From contig NZ_BQUV01000012.1 in the NCBI RefSeq assembly GCF_022835695.1, forward strand, positions 62,001 through 126,000: DNA of 64,000 bases, written 5' to 3'. The DNA is from Bradyrhizobium sp. Ce-3 (GTDB taxonomy: Bacteria > Pseudomonadota > Alphaproteobacteria > Rhizobiales > Xanthobacteraceae). A program made the position numbers and the translations under genes. This document shows positions 15,397 to 22,732 of this stretch, one piece after another; the stretch's first letter is position 1; every line of letters starts with the position of its first letter. A model generated the notes under the pieces. It made no database searches. It was not told the origin of the DNA and worked only from the letters and a program-made list of their open reading frames with translations.

Positions 15397-15912
15397 ATGT
15401 CGTTCGAGCGGGGGTTGCATAGCGCCATTGCGTGCAAGACCGTCAAGCGCAGAACAATTGAGTTCAAGGCTTGTAAGTTCAAGGCTTGGAGTGCGTTGCC
15501 ATTATTCTGCCTGATCGGCACGTTCGGAATGATGCATAACGCCGTCGCGAACGAATCCCTTCAGATTGTGGATGCGCGCGTACCGGCGGTCGACAAAGCG
15601 GGCGGGGACCTTCCCTTGACGATGACGATCAAGAACGAGGCCGACAGCGCCGACGCGCTGCTCCGTGTCCGCTGCCCGGTCGCAAATTTTTCCGAGCGTC
15701 ACATCGTCGATCGCGGCGAAGGCGCGCCCGCCATGCGCTCGATATCCAATATACCAGTCCCGGCCAAGGCGACGCTCGAGCTCAAGCGCGACGGTTATCA
15801 CGTCATGCTGCTGCAGTTGCGTCAGGCGCTCGCGCCCGGCGAGAGCTTCAAATGCGCCATCGTTTTTCAGAAAGCAGGCACCATCGAGACGGAGGTACAG
15901 GTCCAGAAGTGA
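15397..15912 (+). CDS. PCu(A)C-type periplasmic copper chaperone
   Basis: 171 aa from ATG 15397 (GGGAGA ahead; upstream in-frame ATG codons give a very basic unlikely N-terminus). A hydrophobic signal segment lies at about residues 28-50. The core has the PCuAC layout: RHIVDRGEGAPAMR provides His and Met, and DGYHVMLLQL provides the second His and Met of the H-M-x(n)-H-x-M copper site. Family members deliver copper to cytochrome oxidase. Its position directly before a PQQ dehydrogenase and a cytochrome c suggests it serves the same periplasmic oxidation chain, which is inference. Confidence 0.78.
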   Translation: MSFERGLHSAIACKTVKRRTIEFKACKFKAWSALPLFCLIGTFGMMHNAVANESLQIVDARVPAVDKAGGDLPLTMTIKNEADSADALLRVRCPVANFSERHIVDRGEGAPAMRSISNIPVPAKATLELKRDGYHVMLLQLRQALAPGESFKCAIVFQKAGTIETEVQVQK

Positions 15913-16044
15913 CCAAGACAAGTGACTAAGGAAGGCGGCGGGCGGCACAGCCGATCGCCGGGACTCAAGGCTTCTCGCGCAATCGCCCGTATGTGACGGG
16001 CGGTTCGATCAATGAAGAATGCTGGATCCGGAGGAAATGAACTG

Positions 16045-17817
16045 ATGACAAGGTTGAATTGGGTTAAATCGCACATGCTTGCGGCGGCCGTAGCATCCGC
16101 CGCGACCCTCGCGGGCTCTTTCGCGCTTGCGGAGGATGTCAACCAGGACCGTCTGCTCAACGCTGACAAGGAAGCAGGCAACTGGCTGCACCATCACAAG
16201 AACTATTCGGCGACCCGCTTCTCGTCGCTGGCTGATATCAACAAGGACAACGTCAAGAACCTGAAGGTCGCCTGGACCATGCATCTCGGCGGCGTCGAGG
16301 GCGGCGGCATCTGGGGCCACGGCGGCCTGGAGGGAACTCCGATCGTCGAGAACGGATTCATGTACGTCACCGACGGCTGGGGCTCGGTCTACAAGATCGA
16401 CGCGCATGGCGGCAAAGGTGTGCTGCTCTGGAAGATGGACCCCAAGACCGACCACGACTGGGCCGGCGCGGTCGCGTGCTGCGGCGTCGACAACCGCGGC
16501 GTCGCGCTGTGGGACAACCTCGTGATCTCGCACACGCTCGATGGCCGCCTGATCGCGACCAACAAGGAGACCGGGCAGGTCGCCTGGCAACGCCAGGTCG
16601 CCGATCCCGACAAGGGTGAGGTGATCACCGGCGCACCGCTGATCGTCAAGGGCATGGCGATTACCGGCGTCGCCGGCGCCGAATACGGCATTCGCGGCTG
16701 GATCGCCGCGACCGACCTGAAGAGCCAGAAGGAAGTGTGGCGTACCCACACCATCCCGGGCAAGGACGAGCCCGGTTCTGAGACCTGGAAGGACGACAAG
16801 AACGCCAAGGCGAGCGGCGGCGGATCGACCTGGGTCACCGGCAGCTTCGACCCGTCGACCAACACCATCGTCTGGGGCGTCGGCAATCCCGGACCGGACT
16901 GGGACAATGAGTACCGGCCCGGCGACAACCTCTACACCGACTCCTCGCTCGGTCTCGATGCCGACACCGGCAAGATCAAGTGGCACTACCAGCACACGCC
17001 GAACGACCCCTACGACTATGACAGCGTGGCGGAGAACGTGCTGGTCGACGTCCCCGGCCCGAACAACACGACGCTGAAGCTCGCGCTCGAGGCCGACCGC
17101 AACGGCTTTGCCTATGCGGTCGATCGCAACAGCGGCAAGTTCGTCTGGGGTCTGCCCTTCGTCAAGAAGGTGACCTGGACCAAGGGTCTCGATCCCGAGT
17201 CCGGCAAGCCGGTGGAGTATGATCCGAAGCAGGGCGTGCAGAAGTACAACGCGTCGGTGACGCCGAGCCGAACCAACAAGGAGACGGACATCTGCCCGGG
17301 CAACATGGGCGGCAAGAACTGGCCGCCGACCGCCTACAATCCGACCCTGAAGCTCTGGTACATCCCCGTCATCGAGAGCTGCAACCACATCAAGGTTGAG
17401 GAGATGACGCCGGACAAGGTGAAGGCGCGCGAGTTCTTCACCGGCGGCGGGCCGAGCCAGAACGTCAAGATCACCGGCAGCGTGACCGCGATCGACGTCA
17501 CTACTGGCAAGGTGGCGGGGAAGGCGGAGACGCAATTCCCGAACCTCGGCGGCATCCTGGCGACACCCGACCTCGTGTTCTCCGGACAGCCGTCCGGCGA
17601 AGTGATCGCCTATGACGCCAAATCGCTGAAGGAGCTCTGGCAGTTCAACACCGGCGGTGGCGTCAACGCGCCCCCGATGACGTTCTCGGTGGACGGCAAG
17701 CAGTATGTAGCGATCCTGGTCGGCCTCGGCGGAGCCTGGGACAAGTGGTTCATCGATGCCACGCCCGAGCTGAAGCGGATGCAGCCGGGCTCGATGCTCT
17801 ACGTGTTCGCCCTTTGA
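16045..17817 (+). CDS. PQQ-dependent alcohol dehydrogenase, predicted lanthanide type
   Basis: 590 aa from ATG 16045, with GGAGG ten bases ahead; the signal peptide ends about FALA (residue 29). The beta-propeller has the vicinal disulfide pair C145-C146 (VACCGVDNRG), metal ligands in GAEYGIRGW (E213) and VGNPGPDW (N281), and the catalytic D324 in PYDYDS. The Asp two residues later (D326) replaces the Ala of calcium methanol dehydrogenases and is the known mark of lanthanide enzymes such as XoxF and ExaF/PedH. The sequence looks nearer the general methanol/ethanol family than strict XoxF5, so the alcohol is uncertain. The neighbouring cytochrome c is a likely electron acceptor. No pqq synthesis genes are in the window. 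Confidence 0.88.
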   Translation: MTRLNWVKSHMLAAAVASAATLAGSFALAEDVNQDRLLNADKEAGNWLHHHKNYSATRFSSLADINKDNVKNLKVAWTMHLGGVEGGGIWGHGGLEGTPIVENGFMYVTDGWGSVYKIDAHGGKGVLLWKMDPKTDHDWAGAVACCGVDNRGVALWDNLVISHTLDGRLIATNKETGQVAWQRQVADPDKGEVITGAPLIVKGMAITGVAGAEYGIRGWIAATDLKSQKEVWRTHTIPGKDEPGSETWKDDKNAKASGGGSTWVTGSFDPSTNTIVWGVGNPGPDWDNEYRPGDNLYTDSSLGLDADTGKIKWHYQHTPNDPYDYDSVAENVLVDVPGPNNTTLKLALEADRNGFAYAVDRNSGKFVWGLPFVKKVTWTKGLDPESGKPVEYDPKQGVQKYNASVTPSRTNKETDICPGNMGGKNWPPTAYNPTLKLWYIPVIESCNHIKVEEMTPDKVKAREFFTGGGPSQNVKITGSVTAIDVTTGKVAGKAETQFPNLGGILATPDLVFSGQPSGEVIAYDAKSLKELWQFNTGGGVNAPPMTFSVDGKQYVAILVGLGGAWDKWFIDATPELKRMQPGSMLYVFAL

Positions 17818-17826
17818 TGTCGTAAC

Positions 17827-17857
17827 CGCGGGAGGCCTCGGTAAGGGGCCTCCCGCG
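17827..17857 (+). other. Strong hairpin between PQQ dehydrogenase and cytochrome c
   Basis: CGCGGGAGGCC (17827-17837) pairs perfectly with GGCCTCCCGCG (17847-17857), giving an 11-bp stem with a 9-base loop. No T-run follows, so it is more likely a stabilising or processing hairpin, or a partial stop, than a full terminator. Confidence 0.7.
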
Positions 17858-17894
17858 TCGACGTGGCCGCGAGAAATAAGAAGAAGCAAGACAA

Positions 17895-18437
17895 ATGAAG
17901 CAGACATGGCTGGTTGGTGCGTGGCTCGGCTGCGCGCTTGTGGTGGGATTTGTGAGTACGGCGCAGGCGCAGTCGGCGAGCGATCCGACCGACGCGGGCA
18001 AGGCGGTGTTCAAGCGAGGCAATTGCATGGGCTGCCACAAATGGCACGGCAATGGCGGCGGCGGTTATGGCGGCGACGCGCTGTCGCTGCGCAAGACCGA
18101 GCTGACGCGCGAGCAGATCATCGAGACCGTGACCTGCGGACGGCCGGGCACCGGCATGCCGTTCTTCGTGCGCGGCTCCTACGACACCACGAAATGCTAC
18201 GAGATGACCCGGCAGGATGTCGCGGACCGCATGCCGCCCGAGGCGAATGTGTTCCTGCGGCCGAACGAGATCGAGGCCGTCGCCGATTACGTGCTCGCCC
18301 ATGTCAAGGGCAAGGGTGAGCCGAGCTATGACGAATGCATCGCCTTCTTCGGCGATGGCTCGCGCGTCTGCAACATCTACAAGGAGGCCGGCCACGCCGC
18401 CGCGCCGACCGACCCAAGCGAGAAGGCAAAGCCATGA
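17895..18437 (+). CDS. Periplasmic cytochrome c
   Basis: 180 aa. A signal peptide ends around STAQAQ (residue 26). A single heme site, CMGCH, is at about residues 50-54, and an axial Met candidate is in GTGMPFF. Two further Cys pairs (TCG/KCY and ECI/VCN) may form disulfides. It follows the PQQ dehydrogenase directly, like the dedicated cytochrome cL partners, and would carry its electrons toward the oxidase. Its stop overlaps the next start (ATGA). Confidence 0.85.
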   Translation: MKQTWLVGAWLGCALVVGFVSTAQAQSASDPTDAGKAVFKRGNCMGCHKWHGNGGGGYGGDALSLRKTELTREQIIETVTCGRPGTGMPFFVRGSYDTTKCYEMTRQDVADRMPPEANVFLRPNEIEAVADYVLAHVKGKGEPSYDECIAFFGDGSRVCNIYKEAGHAAAPTDPSEKAKP

Positions 18438-19060
18438 GCAAGCATCGATCGGCAATTCGTGGGCTCGTCTTCGCTGCGTCTGTCACGGCCGCCGTGCCGG
18501 CGATGGCAACCGCGGGCGACCTGCGCGACATCAATGTCGGCATGGCGATCACGAGCGTGCCGGACGCCGGATACATCAACCTGACCTGCGTCGGGGAAAA
18601 GACGCACAGGCTGGCGGAATGGGCGCAGTGGGCGGCTTGCCCGGCCGGACCCGACCAGCTGCGCGGCGTCAGCTTCGAGTACGACCGCGAGACCGCGCGG
18701 GAGGGCACCATGGTCGGTGGCCATCCGGCGATCCTGACGGTGATGATCGACAAGGACGCCAGGATCGCGGCGCTGACGATCGTGACCGATCCGAAGGCGC
18801 GGCTCTATCTGCGCAAGAAGGCGTTCCTGCTCGGCCTGCAGGCGAAGTCGCGCTACGGCGAGGACGGCTGGAGCTGCTCGGAGGCGAAGCCGGGCGCCGA
18901 CAAGCAGGAGGTCGGCGGCGTCTTCGTCGACGAGACATGCAGCAAGACCACCGATGGCCGGACCGTCGTGATCGAGCGGCATCTCTATCGCGCGCCGAAC
19001 AAGGAGTTGAAGGATATGACCGACGAGACCCGGATCACGATCCGCCGCGCCGGGTCTTGA
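18434..19060 (+). CDS. Secreted protein of unknown function in PQQ dehydrogenase operon
   Basis: 208 aa. A signal peptide of about 27 residues (AAVPAMATAG) is followed by a soluble domain with four Cys (VGEKTHRLAEWAQWAAC, SCSEAKP, ETCSK), suggesting two disulfides in the periplasm. I do not recognise the family. The ATGA overlap with cytochrome c shows it belongs to the same operon as the PQQ dehydrogenase, so it may be an accessory or electron-transfer helper. Confidence 0.75.
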   Translation: MSKHRSAIRGLVFAASVTAAVPAMATAGDLRDINVGMAITSVPDAGYINLTCVGEKTHRLAEWAQWAACPAGPDQLRGVSFEYDRETAREGTMVGGHPAILTVMIDKDARIAALTIVTDPKARLYLRKKAFLLGLQAKSRYGEDGWSCSEAKPGADKQEVGGVFVDETCSKTTDGRTVVIERHLYRAPNKELKDMTDETRITIRRAGS

Positions 19061-19104
19061 GGGACGGACGAACGGCATTCGTCGCGCCGTCGCCGTTCGC
19101 GTGC

Positions 19105-20808
19105 CTAGTGCCGCGCCAGCAGCGCCACGATGACCAGGGCCAGGATCGCGCACAGCACCTTCCAGAACGTCACGGGATCGCGGTCGTGCAGCGATTTGCG
19201 GGTCGTGACGGCGGGGCCAGCCCAAGTGGCGCCGTTTTCCAGCTCGTGCGCGAACTCGATGGCGTCGCCGAAGCGTTGCGCGGGCTCGACGCTGAGCGCC
19301 TTGCCGATCACGGCATCGAGCCAGGCCGGCAGGTCCGGCCGGTAGCGTGACAGCGGCGCCGGCTTGCCGAACCGCGGCCGCGAGAACGGCTCGATCTCGC
19401 CGAACGGATAGTTCGCGGTGAACATCCGGTAGACGGTGACGCCGAGCGCAAACAGGTCGGAGGCCTCGTCGCCGGCCTTGCCGCCGAACAGTTCTGGCGC
19501 CATGTAGCTCGCGGTGCCCGGAATGTCCTCGGCGGGGAAATCCTCCAGCAGCGGCACGCGCGCGACGCCGAGGTCGACCAGGCGCAATCCGCCGTCCTTC
19601 AGCAGGATCACGTTGTCGGGCTTGATGTCGCGATGGATGATGCCGGCGCGATGCAACGCGGTGACCGCGCGGACCAGCTTGGTTGCGATCGCGATGCCGT
19701 CGGTGAGCGACAGCCGTGGCGCGCGCTTGAGCCGCTGCTCCAGCGTTTCGCCCTCGTAGAGCGGCATCGCCGAATAGAGCCGGGTCTGCCGCTCTGCCGG
19801 CACTTCGATGATCTCGCCGATCCACAGGCTGCGCACCCGCGCGGCGACCCAGGCCTCGCGCACGAAGGCGAGGCGGTAGGAGCCCTCGCTGGCGACCCGC
19901 GGATGCGGAAATTTCAGCACGACTTCGCGGCCGGCGCGCTTGTCGACAGCCCTGAACAGGCGGCTGTAGCGTCCGTCGGACAGCACGTCGCCGAGCGCGA
20001 AATCGTCGATCGTGTCGCCGCTCAGCGGCAAATCGAGGATCGGCAGCGTCGCGATTGCGTGGGTGAGGTCTTCGCGATCCGCCGGGGGCAGGTCGACGAC
20101 GTCGAGCACCAGCGCGGTCGTGTTGTCGCTACTGCCGGCCGCGAGCGCGGCATCGACGATGCTGCGCGCCGATTCGTCGGGCGGCGTGCGTTCCTCCAGC
20201 AGCTGCTGGAGACGGGAATCGGAGAGCGCGCCGTGAACCCCGTCGCTGCAGATCACGAGACGGTCATGTTGCCGCAGCCCGACGGAAGTGTAGTCGAACC
20301 GGGCGAACTCCTCGAAGCCGATGGCGCGGCTCAGCATGTGGGCGAGGTCGCCGCGGCCGGCGATATGGTCCTGCGTCAGCCGCTCCAGCCGTCCGTCGCT
20401 CAGGCGATAGGCGCGGGTGTCGCCGATATGGATCACATGGCATTGCCGCCGCGACAGGATGTTCGCGGAGAACGCACAGGCCATGCCGCTGCGCGCGGCA
20501 TCGACCCGGCCCTGGCCGTAGATCCAGCTGTTGGCGGCCTCCAGCGCCCGCGCGGCGCGACGGCGGACGCCGAGCGTCTCGGGCAGCGAATAATAGGCAT
20601 CGATGAAGCTGCGGACCGCGACCTCCGCGGCCTCGCGGCCTCCCTTGTGGCCGCCGACCCCGTCGGCGACCGCGGCCACGACGTCGCGATGCAGCGTGCC
20701 CGGCTGGCCGAGGCACACTGCGACGTAGTCCTCATTGGCGGCGCGCTTGCCGGTCTCGCTGGCAAAGCCAACGCGAACGCCGAGGTCGTGTTGCGCGCCG
20801 TTTGCCAC
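19105..20808 (-). CDS. PP2C phosphatase - Ser/Thr protein kinase fusion with C-terminal membrane anchor
   Basis: 567 aa. Residues 1-240 are a PP2C phosphatase (NEDYVAV, AVADGVGGHKGG, HIGDTRAYRL, SDGVHG, SSDNTTALVLDV, carrying the metal-binding Asp residues). Residues 270-520 are a Hanks-type kinase: VVLKFPHP (ATP Lys), HRDIKPDN (catalytic loop), DLGVARV (DFG changed to DLG), GTASYMAPE. The last 20 residues (FWKVLCAILALVIVALLARH) form one membrane helix, so both enzymes face the cytoplasm. Opposed activities in one chain suggest a self-resetting switch. It lies just downstream of the NarK-type gene on the same strand (30-base gap), so co-transcription with nitrate uptake is likely. Confidence 0.9.
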   Translation of the reverse strand: MANGAQHDLGVRVGFASETGKRAANEDYVAVCLGQPGTLHRDVVAAVADGVGGHKGGREAAEVAVRSFIDAYYSLPETLGVRRRAARALEAANSWIYGQGRVDAARSGMACAFSANILSRRQCHVIHIGDTRAYRLSDGRLERLTQDHIAGRGDLAHMLSRAIGFEEFARFDYTSVGLRQHDRLVICSDGVHGALSDSRLQQLLEERTPPDESARSIVDAALAAGSSDNTTALVLDVVDLPPADREDLTHAIATLPILDLPLSGDTIDDFALGDVLSDGRYSRLFRAVDKRAGREVVLKFPHPRVASEGSYRLAFVREAWVAARVRSLWIGEIIEVPAERQTRLYSAMPLYEGETLEQRLKRAPRLSLTDGIAIATKLVRAVTALHRAGIIHRDIKPDNVILLKDGGLRLVDLGVARVPLLEDFPAEDIPGTASYMAPELFGGKAGDEASDLFALGVTVYRMFTANYPFGEIEPFSRPRFGKPAPLSRYRPDLPAWLDAVIGKALSVEPAQRFGDAIEFAHELENGATWAGPAVTTRKSLHDRDPVTFWKVLCAILALVIVALLARH

Positions 20809-20838
20809 GTCCGAACTCGTCCTCTCCGGAGCGAGCCC

Positions 20839-22098
20839 CTAGACGCGCGCTCCCGACACTGCGCCCCAGGTGGTGCGCCAGCGGACCTTGACCATGGCAA
20901 GTCCGATGAAGCCAAGCAACGCCAGCGCGCCGAAGAACAGGAAGCCGGCGCCGAAGCTGCCGGTCATGCCCCTGGCGTAACCGAGCGTCTGCGCCAGGAA
21001 GAAGCCGCCGACGCCGCCGGCGCAGCCGACCAGCCCGGTCATCAGGCCGATCTCGTGGCGGAAGCGCAGCGGGATCAGCTGGAACACCGCGCCATTGCCC
21101 ATGCCGAGCGCCAGCACGCCGATCGAGAACAGCAGCACCGAGACCCAGGCGATCCGCGGCAATTCGGTCAACGCCCAGCCGCCCGCAGCCGGCGCAGTCG
21201 GGCCCTCGGGCATGAAGGCGATGACGAGATAGGCAGCCACGACCACACCGAACAGGATCGACAGCGAACGAATGCCGCCGATGCGGTCGGCGATCATGCC
21301 GCCGACGGGGCGGAAGCCGGAGCCGAACGCGACGATCAGCGCGACCAGCATGCCGGCCGCGACGCCGGAGACATGATACTGCACGGTGAAATAGAGCGGC
21401 AGCGCGTTGGCGAGGCCGACGAAACCGCCGAAGGTGATGAAGTAGAAGAACATGAACCAGCGGCTGTCGGAATCCTTCAGCAGTGCGCCATAGGCTTTCA
21501 GCGAGATCTTCTTGCGCTCGCCGGGCGCGTCCTTGGCCGCGACCGCGTAATAGGCGAGCACCATCAGCATCGGGATCAACAGGCAGCCGAACACGGCCTG
21601 CCAGCCCCAATGCTCGGCAATGGTCGGCGCCAGCAGCGTGTCGAGCACGACGCCCATGTTGCCGGCGCCGGCGATCCCCATCACCACGCCCTGATATTGC
21701 GGCGGATACCAGCGGCTGGCCTGGGGCAGGGCGACCGCGAACGAGGCGCCGCCGACGCCGAGCGCCAGCCCGAACAGCTCGATCGCGAGCTTGCTGGTCA
21801 GTCCGAAATGCCAGACCGACGCGGTCGCCGCGATGACGACGAGCTGGGCGATGATGCCGGTGCGCTTGGCGCCGATGATGTCGGCGAGGATGCCCATCGG
21901 CACGCGGAGCAGCGCGCCGGCCAGCACGGGAATGGCGACCAGGGTGAACTTCTCGTTCACTGCCAGATTCATGTCGCGCGCGATGTAGACGATCAGCGGT
22001 CCGAGCGCGACCCAGGCCATGAAACTGATGTCGAAATACAGGAACGCGGCGAGCAGGGTTGGCCAGTGACCTGCCTTCTTGAACTCGGCTAGCTTCAT
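20839..22098 (-). CDS. narK: MFS nitrate/nitrite transporter, NarK family
   Basis: 419 aa from ATG 22098 (MKLAEFKKAGHWPTL); 22164 would add 22 residues without a membrane segment. About 12 membrane helices. GVGGASFAVALPQASRWYP and GCAGGVGGFFLAQTLGYARG contain the two glycine-rich nitrate signature segments of the NarK/NasA family, and FRHEIGLMTGL contains a conserved Arg. It imports nitrate, or exchanges nitrate for nitrite, across the inner membrane. It is divergent from the nitrite/nitrate reductase operon, supplying its substrate. The ribosome site is weak, so the start is not certain. Confidence 0.85.
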   Translation of the reverse strand: MKLAEFKKAGHWPTLLAAFLYFDISFMAWVALGPLIVYIARDMNLAVNEKFTLVAIPVLAGALLRVPMGILADIIGAKRTGIIAQLVVIAATASVWHFGLTSKLAIELFGLALGVGGASFAVALPQASRWYPPQYQGVVMGIAGAGNMGVVLDTLLAPTIAEHWGWQAVFGCLLIPMLMVLAYYAVAAKDAPGERKKISLKAYGALLKDSDSRWFMFFYFITFGGFVGLANALPLYFTVQYHVSGVAAGMLVALIVAFGSGFRPVGGMIADRIGGIRSLSILFGVVVAAYLVIAFMPEGPTAPAAGGWALTELPRIAWVSVLLFSIGVLALGMGNGAVFQLIPLRFRHEIGLMTGLVGCAGGVGGFFLAQTLGYARGMTGSFGAGFLFFGALALLGFIGLAMVKVRWRTTWGAVSGARV

Positions 22099-22572
22099 CG
22101 CAACGTCTCGCGGTGATGCGGCGGAGACAGCCGCACGCGTGCGGTCGTCTCGGGCGCAGATCAATCGAATGTGGGTGAATGGTGAGTGCGCTCGTCGTTG
22201 AGACGCACTCCGTCAAGAGTTCAGGTCAGCAATTTGCGTGCCATCGAATCGATCGCGTCGCTTTGCCTTGCAGTCGCAAGACGTTGCCGCGAGATCGCGA
22301 ACCGCATCGCGCGCTCGGGATTGGCGTGGCTTGCGGCAAGCGCCGCCGCGCAAACGCGCATGCTGATGCTTTCTTGTGCGATGCGTCACGCGTGCGCGAT
22401 GGCGTATCGATCGCGGAGTCGCGATTGCCGTCGCAGCCGGCCATGCTGTGATGCACAAGAGATCATCGGCGTGGCTAAAAATTCGGCCAGACAGCCGCGC
22501 GATGCGTCATCAGGCACATGCGAGGTCGCAGAAAACTCGTTGATTTTGCAATGAGATTCGTCCTCGCCGAGT

Positions 22573-22588
22573 TGGCACGCGTTTTGAA
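22573..22588 (+). promoter_or_regulatory. Sigma-54-like -24/-12 element upstream of nirB
   Basis: TGGCACG-N4-TTGAA matches the consensus TGGCACG-N4-TTGCA except for C to A in the -12 box. It points toward nirB and would give a leader of about 130 bases. Nitrate assimilation operons in this group are commonly under NtrC and sigma-54, which supports the reading. The -12 change makes it provisional. Confidence 0.5.
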
Positions 22589-22633
22589 TATCAGTCAGTA
22601 ACGGAACATCGGTCGTCATCGAAGACGGTCTGC

Positions 22634-22729
22634 GCCCGCGGCTGGGCTTCCTACAACTCCAACCTTTATCGGTGCCCATCAACGACGCACGTCGCGTCGC
22701 TGCCTAGCGCCGTCGGAATTGAAAGGCAG
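22634..22729 (+). promoter_or_regulatory. Hairpin-rich nirB leader, possible NasT-type or start-site control
   Basis: Three small hairpins: GCCC with 6-base loop and GGGC (22634-22647); GACGC-ACGTC-GCGTC (22684-22698); and CTGCCT (22700-22705) pairing with AGGCAG (22724-22729), which covers the ribosome site just before the nirB ATG. NasT-type ANTAR antiterminators bind paired hexaloop hairpins in such leaders, but the expected A1/G4 loop bases are not clear here. Confidence 0.35.
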
Positions 22730-22732
22730 ACC

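Larger units (their letters stand above)
22099..22732. other. Long divergent intergenic region, narK / nirB
   Basis: 634 bases with no convincing gene. It must hold the promoters for the transporter and for the nirB operon. The part from 22573 on carries a sigma-54-like element and a hairpin-rich leader, listed separately. In 22165-22560 I see only GC-rich sequence without clear repeats. Confidence 0.6.

Noticed and set aside
16009-17907. Long minus-strand frame opposite the PQQ dehydrogenase
   Set aside because: The plus-strand gene has signal peptide, cofactor and catalytic motifs; the opposite frame has none.
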